DNA of 64,000 nucleotides, from assembly GCA_001295865.1 (NCBI GenBank), contig LJHW01000001.1, positions 62,001-126,000 of the forward strand, in the 5' to 3' direction. Every line of letters begins with the position of its first letter. Positions within the stretch are counted from its first letter, which is position 1. Below the pieces are notes generated by a model that was not told where the DNA came from, made no database searches, and was given only the letters and a program-made list of their open reading frames with translations. Origin of the DNA: a beta proteobacterium AAP65. GTDB taxonomy: Bacteria > Pseudomonadota > Gammaproteobacteria > Burkholderiales > Burkholderiaceae_C. Positions 20,112-30,422 of the stretch are shown piece after piece. Made by a program: the position numbers and the translations under genes.

Positions 20112-21299
20112 TCAGGCCGCCTGCAGCATCACCGCTTTCAGCTCTTTCAGCAGCGACTGCCCGAGCTGCTGGGCTTCCACCGGGTCGACCGGGCCCAAGT
20201 CGCGCAGGTCGCTCTCCACGTCGTCGCGGCGGCGCCGCGACAGCGCGCCCAGCACCTTGTTGCGCACCGGGCCTTCGTCCAGCGTGGACAGCACCTTGGC
20301 CAGGTCATAGGTGTCCATCCTGGCCACCACCGCGTGCACGGCCTTGGTATCGGCAAACTCGATGTCGGTGACGTCGGTGAACTCGGCCGGCGACTTCATG
20401 CGGCGCTCGACGAAGTAGCGCCGGCCTTTTTCGTCGAGCAGGCGCACGATCTCGCTGCGCCGGAAGGTGAACACGTCTTCGGCGAACTCGCCGCTGGCCA
20501 GCTTGCGCAGCAGCGTGCTGCGGTCCACGTCCACCATCTCGGCAAACTCGCCGACGCCGATGTACTCGTGCGTCTGCTTCTCGCCGGCGCCCTCGGCCTG
20601 CGCCAGGCACTTGCGCACCTGCGCCACGATGTCGCGCGGCGCGAAGATCACCTGCTTGCCCGTGCCACGCTCGTCGTCGATGCGCACGAGGTGCAGGTTC
20701 ACCAGCTTGTCCAGACAAGCGCGGATGTGGCGGTCGGCATGGCCGAACATCGCCCGCGCCTGCGCCATCACGTCCTGCAGCAGCGGGCGTGCGAGCACCA
20801 CGCCGCCGCTGGCACTTGCGCTGCGGCCGTGCACGGCCCCTTTGCCCACTTCGGCCGCGCCCATCAGGTACAGCAGCTGCGCGTAAAGCGCCAGGTCGGG
20901 CTGGTGGTTGACGCGGCTGGCGATCAGCCCGTGCGCAACGGTGAGCCGCTCCGACATCGTGTGCAGCAGGCCCTGCACGAGGTCGGGGCTGAGGCCCACG
21001 GCCTGGCCCATCACCGCCAGATCGATGACGTAGAGCTCGCAGTAGCGGCGCGCCACGGCCCCCTGCAGGCGCGTGGGCTTGCCCAGGTGCGGCTCGACGC
21101 CGAAACACTGGCCCTTGCCCAAGGTCTCGACCACGGTGCGCTTTTCGTCGCGCACCAGGAAGAGGTCGATCTCGCCGTCCTTCACGACATAGAGGTTGGG
21201 CGCGGGCATGCCTTCGGTGTAGAGCACTTCGCCGGCATACAGGCGCACCTGGCTGAAGCGGCAGTGTTCGGCGAACTGGAGGAGGCTGGTGCGGGGCAT
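20112..21299 (-). CDS. cNMP-binding regulator with FliG-like C-terminal domain
   Basis: A 395-residue protein with an unusual domain mix. Residues about 8-130 form a cyclic-nucleotide-binding fold (AGEVLYTEGMPAPNLYVVKD, then FGVEPHLGKPTRLQG). Residues about 165-235 look like a Crp-type winged helix (DRHIRACLDKLVNLHLVRID). Residues about 248-290 resemble an excisionase/MerR-type helix (DVDRSTLLRKLASGEFAEDV). Residues about 302-390 match FliG_C: VARMDTYDLAKVL, VRNKVLGALSRRRRDD and SDLRDLGPVDPVEAQQ line up with the flagellar switch protein pattern. No signal peptide or membrane segment. Function is unknown. ATG 21299 is used. It faces exonuclease III convergently. Confidence 0.75.
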   Translation of the reverse strand: MPRTSLLQFAEHCRFSQVRLYAGEVLYTEGMPAPNLYVVKDGEIDLFLVRDEKRTVVETLGKGQCFGVEPHLGKPTRLQGAVARRYCELYVIDLAVMGQAVGLSPDLVQGLLHTMSERLTVAHGLIASRVNHQPDLALYAQLLYLMGAAEVGKGAVHGRSASASGGVVLARPLLQDVMAQARAMFGHADRHIRACLDKLVNLHLVRIDDERGTGKQVIFAPRDIVAQVRKCLAQAEGAGEKQTHEYIGVGEFAEMVDVDRSTLLRKLASGEFAEDVFTFRRSEIVRLLDEKGRRYFVERRMKSPAEFTDVTDIEFADTKAVHAVVARMDTYDLAKVLSTLDEGPVRNKVLGALSRRRRDDVESDLRDLGPVDPVEAQQLGQSLLKELKAVMLQAA

Positions 21300-21379
21300 G
21301 GGGTGCGCGGGCGCGGGGTACGCCTCAAGTGATGTAAATGCTAGTTATGAAATTTAAGTCAGATCAAAAATTGACGTGC

Positions 21380-21393
21380 GCGCAAATTTGCGC
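21380..21393. promoter_or_regulatory. 14-bp perfect palindrome in a divergent promoter region
   Basis: The sequence gcgcaaatttgcgc is a perfect palindrome lying 81 bp upstream of the cNMP/FliG-like gene and 72 bp upstream of the alpha/beta hydrolase. The surrounding 21330-21400 stretch is clearly AT-rich against the window, as expected for a divergent promoter. No regulator can be assigned. Confidence 0.35.
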
Positions 21394-21464
21394 AGTTTTC
21401 AGCAGGGGCTGGCAGCGAGGGCGGCCTCCGTAAACTGCAGCGGCCCTCTCAGGAGACCCGATCC

Positions 21465-22367
21465 ATGCACGGCGATGACACGCCCGCCCCGCGAACCCTG
21501 CGCACCTCCGACGGCCAGACCCTGCACCTGCAGCACTGGCCGGCCCACCCGACCGCCGGGCCCGTGCAGGGCACGGTGCAGCTGGTCCACGGCCTGGGTG
21601 AGCACACCGGGCGTTACGAGGCCCTGGCCCAGAGGCTGAATGCCGCGGGCTGGCACGTGGCCGGGCACGACCACCGCGGCCACGGCCGCAGCAGCGGTGC
21701 GCGCGGCGTGCTGCCCGTGCAGCCGGTGCTGCTGCCCGACCTGGCGCTGGCCCTCGATGCCGTGCGCAACACGCCTGGCGGCGTGGGGCCGCGCCACGTG
21801 CTGCTCGGGCACAGCCTGGGCGGGCTGATCGCGGCGCGCTTCGTGGCCGAGGGGCTGATGCACCGGCCCCGGCCCTGGTACCGCGAGCTGCACGGCCTGG
21901 TGCTCAGCAGCCCCGCGCTCGACGCCGGCCTGCGCTGGCACCAGAAGGCCTTGCTGGCCGTGCTGCGCCCGCTGATGCCGGCCCTGGCTCTGTCCAACGG
22001 CCTGCAGGCCGACTGGCTCAGCCGCGACCCCGAGGTGGTGCGGCGCTACCAAGCCGACCCGCTGGTGCACGACCGCATCACGCCGCGGCTGCTGCACTTC
22101 ATCGTCAGCGAGGGCGCGGTGCTGCGCCCGCTGGCGGCACGCTGGCGCACACCCACGCTGCTGATGTGGAGTGGCGCCGACCGCTGCGTGCAGCCCGCGG
22201 GCAGCGCCCGGTTTGCCGCGGCCGCGCCACCGGCGGTGGTGCAGGCCCGCGAGTTCCCGACTTTCTTTCACGAGATCTTCAACGAACCCGAACACGCCGA
22301 GGTGGAAGCGCTGTTGCTCGCCTGGCTGCAGCGCCAGGCGGCACCGCCGGGCCCGCCGCAGTCCTAA
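21465..22367 (+). CDS. Alpha/beta hydrolase (monoacylglycerol lipase-like)
   Basis: A 300-residue cytoplasmic hydrolase of the serine aminopeptidase S33/monoglyceride lipase group. The oxyanion region is LVHGLGEHTGRYEALA near residue 44; the HDHRGHGRS motif follows near 70; nucleophile Ser is in LLGHSLGGLIA near 118; the acid is probably Asp in MWSGADRCVQP near 240; and the His is in TFFHEIFNE near 272. The substrate is likely a short or medium acyl ester, by family only. A TAAACT -10-like box lies at 21431-21436. The M20 peptidase follows after 33 bp. Confidence 0.87.
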   Translation: MHGDDTPAPRTLRTSDGQTLHLQHWPAHPTAGPVQGTVQLVHGLGEHTGRYEALAQRLNAAGWHVAGHDHRGHGRSSGARGVLPVQPVLLPDLALALDAVRNTPGGVGPRHVLLGHSLGGLIAARFVAEGLMHRPRPWYRELHGLVLSSPALDAGLRWHQKALLAVLRPLMPALALSNGLQADWLSRDPEVVRRYQADPLVHDRITPRLLHFIVSEGAVLRPLAARWRTPTLLMWSGADRCVQPAGSARFAAAAPPAVVQAREFPTFFHEIFNEPEHAEVEALLLAWLQRQAAPPGPPQS

Positions 22368-22400
22368 ACTGCCGCCCTTCAACGCTGCGGAGACCGCCCC

Positions 22401-23885
<1,485 letters not shown>

Positions 23886-24039
23886 GATGCGGGGGCACCG
23901 CAGGCCCCTTGCATGGGGGGTCGCAGGCCAAGGCAGCCAGGTTTCGCCTTGTCAAGGCATGGGGGCCCTGTCAGATTAGGGACGTTGGTCTGCAAGGCGT
24001 TGGGCTCGGCAGGCCGTCGTTCAATCCAGGAGGTTTTTG

Positions 24040-24717
24040 ATGTCTCTGAATCAATGGGCCGTGCGCACCGTTGCCGGCGCGGCCATGGTGTTGGCCAGTG
24101 TGGCCTTTGGCAGCGCGCAAGCGCAAACCACCCTCAAGCCGATCACCGGCACCTTCACGAAGGCCTCGGGTGGTGGCGGCAGCGCCTTCGCACCAGCGAA
24201 CCCCAATGCAGCGGCCCCGGTGCCGATGAGCGATCTGATCATCGACGCCACCGGCGTGGCGAGCTTCGACGGCCCGGCCGCCGTCGGCAACACCGTGCTG
24301 ACCTTCAACCTCGCCCCCGGCGCGCTGGTGGACGCCATCGCCTACAACCTGTCGCTGGCCACCGTGGGCGCGAGCTGGCTGTCGGAAGCCACCATCTCCT
24401 TCCTGAACTCCAACGGCGACGGCGTGGTGCTGACCGCTGGGTTCGGTGAAGACAACCCGGGCACCGGCACCTACGCCGACAGCGCGCTGCTGTCGGAGTT
24501 CGGTCTGTCCTTCAACGTCGGCGCCGACGGCCTGCTGCTCGTCGAGTTCTACGAGAGCTTCGACGACGTCGAAGGCGCTGCCGATGCCAACTGGACGGCC
24601 GGCAACATCACCCTGGGCAACGTGGGCGCGATCCCCGAGCCCGGCACCTACGCACTGATGGGCCTGGGCCTGCTGGCCGTGGTGGGCGCTGCCGCCCGCC
24701 GCCGTCAGCAAGGCTGA
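24040..24717 (+). CDS. PEP-CTERM sorting-domain protein
   Basis: A 225-residue exported protein with both ends diagnostic: an N-terminal signal peptide (VAGAAMVLASVAFGSAQAQ, cleavage after AQA near residue 29) and a C-terminal PEP-CTERM tail, IPEPGTYALMGLGLLAVVG followed by RRR. Such tails are recognised by exosortase (EpsH/XrtA), which cuts and transfers the protein across the inner membrane, usually with exopolysaccharide genes elsewhere. The body is Ala/Gly-rich, low in Cys and probably beta-rich; no known catalytic domain. ATG 24040 follows an aggaggt site; TTG 24037 is rejected. A bidirectional terminator follows. Confidence 0.92.
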   Translation: MSLNQWAVRTVAGAAMVLASVAFGSAQAQTTLKPITGTFTKASGGGGSAFAPANPNAAAPVPMSDLIIDATGVASFDGPAAVGNTVLTFNLAPGALVDAIAYNLSLATVGASWLSEATISFLNSNGDGVVLTAGFGEDNPGTGTYADSALLSEFGLSFNVGADGLLLVEFYESFDDVEGAADANWTAGNITLGNVGAIPEPGTYALMGLGLLAVVGAAARRRQQG

Positions 24718-24763
24718 GCGCCGGGCTGCTGCCGGGCCGCAAAGCCCGGCACGCGCTCAAATC

Positions 24764-24798
24764 AAAAACCCCGCGCGTCCAGGCCCGCGGGGTTTTTT
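24764..24798. terminator. Bidirectional intrinsic terminator
   Basis: Arms aaaaaccccgcg (24764-24775) and cgcggggttttt (24786-24797) enclose a 10-base loop. T-runs follow the stem in both directions, so it can end both the PEP-CTERM gene (plus) and the converging DedA gene (minus). Confidence 0.9.
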
Positions 24799-24804
24799 CT
24801 TGGC

Positions 24805-25464
24805 TCAGGCGGCCGGGCTGTCGATGGTCTTGTGCCGGCTGGCCTTCCAGGCGCCAAAAAGCACGACCAGGCCGGGGATGAGGATCATCGCCCAGATGAT
24901 CATCGACAGGTTCTTCTGCACCCAGGGCAGGTTGCCGAAGAGGTAGCCCGCCAGCGTGAGGCCGCACACCCACAGGATGCCGCCGCCGATGTTGTAGAGC
25001 GTGAACTTGGTGCGGGTCATCTCACCCACACCGGCCACGAAAGGCGCGAAGGTGCGCAGGAAGGGTGCAAAACGCGCCACCACGATGGTGATGCCACCGT
25101 ACTTTTCATAGAAGGCGTGCGTGCGGTCGAAAGCTGCGCGGTTGAACCAGCGTGAGTTCGGCCAACTGAAGACCTTGGGCCCGAAGTAGCGGCCGATGGT
25201 GTAGTTCGTCTGGTCGCCCAGGATGGCCGCCAGCGTCAGCAGCAACATGGCCAGCGGCAGGCTCATCAGCCCCAGGCCGCAGAGCGCGCCCACCACGAAG
25301 AGCAGGCTGTCGCCGGGCAGGAAGGGCATCACCACCAGCCCCGTCTCGACGAAGATGATGAGGAAGAGCAGCGCGTAGACCCAGGCGCCGTAGGCCTGCA
25401 CGAAGGCCGCGAGGTGGTCGTCGACGTTCAGGATGAAGTCGATGAGAAAGCTGATGATTTCCAT
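24805..25464 (-). CDS. DedA family membrane protein
   Basis: A 219-residue inner-membrane protein of the DedA/SNARE-associated family; known members flip undecaprenyl phosphate or other lipids and support envelope homeostasis. The conserved motif FVETGLVVMPFLPGDSLLF lies near residue 38, and the functional arginine/acid motif is in VVARFAPFLRTFAPFVAGVG near 128. About five hydrophobic segments. It starts 21 bp after the ABC exporter on the same strand, so both are probably co-transcribed. Which lipid it moves cannot be read from the sequence. Confidence 0.9.
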   Translation of the reverse strand: MEIISFLIDFILNVDDHLAAFVQAYGAWVYALLFLIIFVETGLVVMPFLPGDSLLFVVGALCGLGLMSLPLAMLLLTLAAILGDQTNYTIGRYFGPKVFSWPNSRWFNRAAFDRTHAFYEKYGGITIVVARFAPFLRTFAPFVAGVGEMTRTKFTLYNIGGGILWVCGLTLAGYLFGNLPWVQKNLSMIIWAMILIPGLVVLFGAWKASRHKTIDSPAA

Positions 25465-25485
25465 GGCGGCGCGAATTCTCGTTGC

Positions 25486-27354
25486 TCAAGGCGCGGCAGC
25501 GGCCGTCGGCAGGTCTTCGAGCAGGAAACCGCCGCTCTGGTGTGCCCACAATTTCGCGTAGTGGCCGTTCTGCGCCAGCAGCTCGGCGTGGCTGCCCTGC
25601 TCGACGATGCGGCCCTGCTCCAGCACGATGAGGCGGTCCATGCGCGCGATGGTGGAGAGGCGGTGCGCGATGGCGATCACCGTCTTGCCTTCCATCAGCC
25701 CGAGCAGCTGCGTCTGAATCGCGAGCTCCACCTCGCTGTCCAGCGCGCTGGTGGCTTCGTCCAGCACGAGGATGGGCGCGTCTTTCAGCACCACACGCGC
25801 GATGGCGATGCGCTGGCGCTGCCCGCCGCTGAGCTTGACGCCGCGCTCGCCCACGTGGGCCTCGTAGCCGGTGCGGCCCTTCCAGTCCTGCAGCTGCAGG
25901 ATGAACTCGTGAGCCTGTGCCTTCTTCGCTGCGGCGACGATCTCGTCCATGCTCGCGCCCGGCCGCCCGTAGCCGACGTTGGCGGCGATGCTCCGGTGCA
26001 GCAGCGAGGTGTCTTGCGTGACCATGCCGATGGCCGCGCGCAGGCTTTCCTGCGTGAGTTCACGCACGTCATGGCCGTCGATGCGCAGGCTGCCCGCCTC
26101 CAGGTCGTGGAAGCGCAGCAGCAGGTTCACCAGCGTGCTCTTGCCCGCGCCGCTGCGGCCGATCAGGCCCACGCGCTCGCCAGGGCGGATGACGAGGTTC
26201 AGGTCGTCCAGCACCTTCTTCCCGTCGTTGCGGCCGTAGGTGAAGGTCAGGTGTTCAAAACGCACCTCGCCGCCTTCGGGCGCGGGCTTCACCACCAGTT
26301 CGCGCGCGGCCGGAGCGTCGTGCATGCCGTGCGTCACGGCGATGGTCTCCATGCCCTCCTGCACCACGCCGATGTTCTCGAAGATGCCCGTCACCTCCCA
26401 GCTCACCCAGCCGGCCACGTTGGCGATGGTCCAGGCCAGCGGCAGGGCGGTGGCCACGGTGCCGGCGTCGATCTGCCCCTGCCCCCACAGCGTGATGCCG
26501 ATGGCCGCGGTGCTGACCAGCAGCATCGCGTTCAGCGCCGACAGCGTGGTCATGAAGGTGGTGATCAGGCGCATGTGGGCCTGGATGGCACCGGTGTGCT
26601 CGTCGATCACCTCGCGCACGTAGTTGTCTTCGTCCTTTGAGCGCGCGAAGAGCTTGACGGTGAGGATGTTGGTGTAGCTGTCCACCACACGGCCCATGAC
26701 CAGGCTGCGCAGCTCGCTGCTGGTCTTGGCCAGGTCGCGCATCTTGGGCACGAAGTGGCGCAGGAAGAACACATAACCCGCGAACCACAGCGCCGTGGGG
26801 ATGGCCAGGCGCCAGTCGGCCAGGCTCATCAGCACGGTGGCCGAGAGGCCGTAGACCAGGATGTACCAGACCGCGCGGATGGAGCTCACCACGCAGTCGC
26901 GCAGCGCATTGCTGGTCTGCATGACGCGGTTGGCGATGCGGCCAGCGAAATCGTTCTGGAAGAAAGGCCAGCTCTGGCGCACCACGTGCCAGTGGCTCTG
27001 CCAGCGGATGAGGCTGGTCACCCCGGGCACGACGGCGTTGTTGCGCACCAGGCTGTCGAGCATCAGCGCAAAGGGCCGGCCCAGCAGGATCAGCAACGCC
27101 ATGGCGATGAGCATGGGCATCGCGTCGGCCAGCGCGGCGGCGCGATCAGTGGCCTGCATCAGGCGCACCAGCTTGCCGATGAACACCGGGATCAACGTGT
27201 CGATCAGCGCCACCAGCAAGCCGGTGAAGAACATGGCGCCGAACAGACCCTTGGTCTGGCGCACGTAGTGCCAGTAGAAGGCCATCAGCCCCGCAGGCGG
27301 GGCGCTGCCCGGGCGGGCGGTGGGGCGGATGCGGGTTTCGAAGAAGGCAAACAT
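25486..27354 (-). CDS. ABC exporter, fused permease and ATPase
   Basis: A 622-residue half-transporter that dimerises to export a hydrophobic or lipid-like substrate. The six-helix permease covers about 35-330 (helices such as LFGAMFFTGLLVALIDTLIP). The ATPase has Walker A GRSGAGKST near 415, Q-loop VTQDTSL, signature LSGGQRQR near 515, Walker B ILVLDEATSALD near 535 and H-loop AIAHRLST near 570. ATG 27354 is used; further in-frame sequence to 27594 overlaps the divergent LysR gene. Related to MsbA-like multidrug exporters. DedA follows in the same transcript. Confidence 0.9.
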   Translation of the reverse strand: MFAFFETRIRPTARPGSAPPAGLMAFYWHYVRQTKGLFGAMFFTGLLVALIDTLIPVFIGKLVRLMQATDRAAALADAMPMLIAMALLILLGRPFALMLDSLVRNNAVVPGVTSLIRWQSHWHVVRQSWPFFQNDFAGRIANRVMQTSNALRDCVVSSIRAVWYILVYGLSATVLMSLADWRLAIPTALWFAGYVFFLRHFVPKMRDLAKTSSELRSLVMGRVVDSYTNILTVKLFARSKDEDNYVREVIDEHTGAIQAHMRLITTFMTTLSALNAMLLVSTAAIGITLWGQGQIDAGTVATALPLAWTIANVAGWVSWEVTGIFENIGVVQEGMETIAVTHGMHDAPAARELVVKPAPEGGEVRFEHLTFTYGRNDGKKVLDDLNLVIRPGERVGLIGRSGAGKSTLVNLLLRFHDLEAGSLRIDGHDVRELTQESLRAAIGMVTQDTSLLHRSIAANVGYGRPGASMDEIVAAAKKAQAHEFILQLQDWKGRTGYEAHVGERGVKLSGGQRQRIAIARVVLKDAPILVLDEATSALDSEVELAIQTQLLGLMEGKTVIAIAHRLSTIARMDRLIVLEQGRIVEQGSHAELLAQNGHYAKLWAHQSGGFLLEDLPTAAAAP

Positions 27355-27436
27355 GGCTGCGATCGATTGTGGCAGTGCCCCCTGAACGGCGCCGATGCCG
27401 CAAGAATGCAGGCTCGAGCTGCAGGAGAGCCCCACC

Positions 27437-28414
27437 ATGGACCAGCTGCGCGCCATGCGCGTTTTTGCCCGCGTCGTCGATGACGGCGGCTTCGCCAAGG
27501 CCGCGCGCTCGCTGGACATGGCGCCGCCCGTCGTCACGCGCCTGGTGGCCGAGCTCGAACAGCACCTCGGCGCGCGCCTGCTCACCCGCACCACGCGCCG
27601 CCTCTCGTTGACGGAAGTGGGCGAGCGTTACCTCGACAAGGTGCGCGGCATCCTCGCCGAGGTGGACGAAGCCGCCGCCATCGCTGCCGATGCCACGCTG
27701 CTGCCGCGCGGCCACCTGCGCCTGCTGTGCCCGCCAGCCGTGGCCGTGCACCAGCTGGCCAAGCACATGCCGCGGTTCCAGGCGCAATACCCGCAGGTGA
27801 CGCTGGAGATCACCTCGCCCGGCCCCGTCGACACCATCGACGACAGCTACGACATCACCATCTTCGCCAGCCGCGAGCTGCCCGACGGCGATTTCATCGC
27901 ACGCCGCCTGGCACGCAGCGAAGTGGTGGTGTGCGCCTCGCCCGACTACCTGGACCGCCGCGGTCGGCCCCAGCACCCGCTGGAGCTCAACGACCACGAG
28001 TCCGTGGTGCCGCCGCTGGTGATGCAGCAACGCAGCCTCACCTTCTTCAGCGGGCCGATGAACGGCCAGGCGCAGCGCGTGGAGGTGCCGATGCAGACGC
28101 GCTCGGCGCTGTCCACCACGCACATCGACACCATGTACGCCGCGGTGCTCTCGGGCCTGGGCATCGCAGGCCTGCCCAGCTACGTGATCGAAGACGCGCT
28201 GCTCGAACACGCGCTGGAGCGGGTGCTGCCCGAGTGGCGGCTCTTCGACATCACGCTGTGGGCTGGCATGCCCTCGCGCCGCTACCTGCCCGCACGCACC
28301 CGGGTGTTTCTCGACTTCCTGCTGCAGATCTTCGGCGGCGAAGACCGCGACCCCTGGCTGCAGGCGGCCGGCTGCGCCACGCCCTGGACAGGCCCGCTGC
28401 CCGCCGCAGGATGA
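27437..28414 (+). CDS. LysR family transcriptional regulator
   Basis: A 325-residue LysR-type regulator. The N-terminal winged helix-turn-helix spans residues 1-60 (FARVVDDGGFAKAARSLDMA, then LEQHLGARLLTRTTRR) and the periplasmic-binding-fold effector domain covers 90-300. ATG 27437 gives the family start MDQLRAMRVFARVV; the frame is open back to 27395 but without family similarity. It is divergent from the ABC exporter across 82 bp, so it may control that exporter and itself; no clear T-N11-A operator is obvious by eye. The inducer is unknown. Confidence 0.92.
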   Translation: MDQLRAMRVFARVVDDGGFAKAARSLDMAPPVVTRLVAELEQHLGARLLTRTTRRLSLTEVGERYLDKVRGILAEVDEAAAIAADATLLPRGHLRLLCPPAVAVHQLAKHMPRFQAQYPQVTLEITSPGPVDTIDDSYDITIFASRELPDGDFIARRLARSEVVVCASPDYLDRRGRPQHPLELNDHESVVPPLVMQQRSLTFFSGPMNGQAQRVEVPMQTRSALSTTHIDTMYAAVLSGLGIAGLPSYVIEDALLEHALERVLPEWRLFDITLWAGMPSRRYLPARTRVFLDFLLQIFGGEDRDPWLQAAGCATPWTGPLPAAG

Positions 28415-28467
28415 TCACCGGCGCAATTTGTGACGCACTCGTTACAACAAGACCGTACAGTTGTTAA

Positions 28468-28487
28468 TGTGAACTGATCAGTTCACA
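28468..28487. promoter_or_regulatory. 20-bp perfect palindrome, candidate repressor operator
   Basis: TGTGAACTGATCAGTTCACA is a perfect 20-bp palindrome 74 bp upstream of the fasciclin lipoprotein start. Size and symmetry suit a TetR-family or similar homodimeric repressor. It abuts a possible promoter (TTACAA at 28442-28447, 17-bp gap, TAATGT at 28465-28470), so binding would overlap the -10 and start point. No TetR gene lies in the window. Confidence 0.65.
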
Positions 28488-28560
28488 CTCCGGCCGCCGC
28501 AGTTCAAGAATCCTGCGGCGCGGCGCCACGCCGCCCCGAACACAACGCCGGAGAACCCCG

Positions 28561-30366
28561 ATGCAACACTGGACACGCCGCCTCTTTGCGCTGGCGATGG
28601 TGTCGACGCTCGCCGCTTGCGGCGGCAGCGACGAGATCACGCTCGACCCGCCGCAGAACATCGTGCAGGTCGCGCAGACCGACAGCCGTTTCACCGTGCT
28701 GGCCGAGGCCGTGGTGGCCGCCGACCTGGCCACCGCGCTGTCCGCGCCCGGCCCGCTGACGGTCTTCGCCCCCACCAACGACGCTTTCAACGCCCTGCTC
28801 ACCGAGCTGGGTCTCACCAAGGCACAGCTGCTGGCCAACAAGCCGCTGCTCACCGCCGTGCTGCAGTACCACGTGCTCGGCAGCCAGGTGCTGCGCGCCG
28901 ATGTGCCGCTGGGCCGCGCCATCACGCCGCTGGCCGGCGGCTTCTTCAAGGTGGAGAACAACGCCGGCGCGCTGGTGGTCACCGACGGCCGCAACCGCAA
29001 CGCCACCATCACCAGCACCGACATCCGCGCCAGCAATGGCGTGATCCACGTCGTCGACAAGGTGCTGCTGCCCGCGAACCGCAACATCGTCGAGACGGCC
29101 ATCGCCTCGGCGCCGGAGTTCAGCATCCTGGTGGAAGCCGTGGTGGCTGCCAACCTGCAGGGCACGCTCTCGGGCACCGGCCCCTTCACGGTGTTCGCCC
29201 CCACCAACGCCGCCTTCGCCGCGCTGCTGACCGAACTGGGCACCAGCAAAGAAGCGCTACTGGCCGACACGGCACTGCTCACCAAGGTGTTGACCTACCA
29301 CGTGGTGCCAGGCCGTGTGCTGCGCGCCGACGTGCCGGTGGGCCCGGCCATCACGACCGTCAACGGCGAGACGCTCACCGTCAACGCCTCGCTGGCCATC
29401 ACCGACCGCCGCGCACGCACGGCCAACATCACGGCCACCGACGTGTTGACCAGCAACGGCGTGATCCACGTCATCGACAAGGTGATCCTGCCGGCCGACA
29501 TCACGCTGAGCACGCAGCGCAACATCGTCACGCAGGCGCAGGCGCTGCCGCAGTTCAGCATCCTGGTGGAAGCGGTGGTTGCGGCCAACCTGCAGGGCAC
29601 GCTCGCGGGCACCGGCCCCTTCACGGTGTTCGCGCCCACCAATGCCGCCTTCGAGAGCCTGCTCACCGAGCTGGGCCTGACCAAAGCGCAGCTGCTGGCC
29701 GACGTGCCGCTGCTCACCGCGGTGCTGCAGTACCACGTGCTCGGCGCCGAGGTGCTGCGCGCCCAAGTGCCGGCGGGCCAGGCCATCACGCCGCTGGCCG
29801 GTGGCATCTTCAAGGTGGATGCCGTCAATGGCGGGCTGGTGGTGAACGACGGCCGTAACCGCAAGGCCACCATCACCGCCACCGACATGCGCACCAGCAA
29901 CGGCGTCATCCACGCCATCGACAAGGTGCTGCTGCCGGCCAACCGCAACATCGTCGAGACGGCCATCGCCTCGGCACCCGAGTTCAGCATCCTGGTGGAG
30001 GCCGTGGTCGCGGCCAACCTGCAGGGCACGCTGTCGGGCACCGGCCCCTTCACCGTGTTTGCGCCCACCAACGCGGCCTTCGCGGCGCTGCTCACCGAAC
30101 TGGGCGTCACGAAAGAAGCGTTGCTGGCCAACACGCCGCTGTTGACGCAAGTGTTGACCTACCACGTGGTGCCTGGCCGCGTGCTGAAGGCAGCCGTGCC
30201 CGTGGGCCCGGCCATCACCACCGTGCAGGGCGGCAGCTTCACGGTGGACAGCACCCTGGCCATCACCGACGCCCGCGGCCGCAGGGCCGCCATCACGGGC
30301 ACCGACGTGCTCACGAGCAATGGCGTCATTCACGTCATCGACAAGGTCATCCTCCCGGCGCCGTGA
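28561..30366 (+). CDS. Four-domain fasciclin (FAS1) lipoprotein
   Basis: A 601-residue predicted lipoprotein with lipobox LAAC (residues 17-20) and four FAS1 adhesion domains at about 33-172, 173-319, 320-460 and 461-601. Each has the FAS1 H1 box ([11 protein letters not shown] type) and H2 box ([14 protein letters not shown] type) and the YHV motif. Domains 1 and 3 are more alike, as are 2 and 4, with a period of about 288 residues, so a two-domain unit duplicated. FAS1 proteins mediate cell-cell or cell-surface adhesion. No membrane segments besides the signal. A palindrome precedes it, and a terminator overlaps its stop. Confidence 0.93.
   Translation: MQHWTRRLFALAMVSTLAACGGSDEITLDPPQNIVQVAQTDSRFTVLAEAVVAADLATALSAPGPLTVFAPTNDAFNALLTELGLTKAQLLANKPLLTAVLQYHVLGSQVLRADVPLGRAITPLAGGFFKVENNAGALVVTDGRNRNATITSTDIRASNGVIHVVDKVLLPANRNIVETAIASAPEFSILVEAVVAANLQGTLSGTGPFTVFAPTNAAFAALLTELGTSKEALLADTALLTKVLTYHVVPGRVLRADVPVGPAITTVNGETLTVNASLAITDRRARTANITATDVLTSNGVIHVIDKVILPADITLSTQRNIVTQAQALPQFSILVEAVVAANLQGTLAGTGPFTVFAPTNAAFESLLTELGLTKAQLLADVPLLTAVLQYHVLGAEVLRAQVPAGQAITPLAGGIFKVDAVNGGLVVNDGRNRKATITATDMRTSNGVIHAIDKVLLPANRNIVETAIASAPEFSILVEAVVAANLQGTLSGTGPFTVFAPTNAAFAALLTELGVTKEALLANTPLLTQVLTYHVVPGRVLKAAVPVGPAITTVQGGSFTVDSTLAITDARGRRAAITGTDVLTSNGVIHVIDKVILPAP
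29081..30366 (+). repeat. Internal tandem duplication within the FAS1 lipoprotein gene
   Basis: The DNA beginning gcaacatcgtcgagacggcc at 29081 recurs at 29945, offset 864 bp (288 codons), with high identity continuing through the H1 box. This shows that the second two-domain half was copied from, or converted by, the first fairly recently relative to the protein-level divergence of domains 1 and 2. Confidence 0.8.
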
Positions 30367-30385
30367 AGCGGGCCGCCGGTTTTTT
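30355..30385 (+). terminator. Intrinsic terminator overlapping the FAS1 lipoprotein stop
   Basis: Arms ccggcg (30355-30360) and cgccgg (30374-30379) are followed by T6. The TGA stop at 30364-30366 lies in the loop. It may reduce rather than abolish readthrough into the small FAS1 gene starting at 30423. Confidence 0.6.
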
Positions 30386-30422
30386 AGCTGTTCTGTTATT
30401 CAACCCTGAAAGAGAAGTCACC

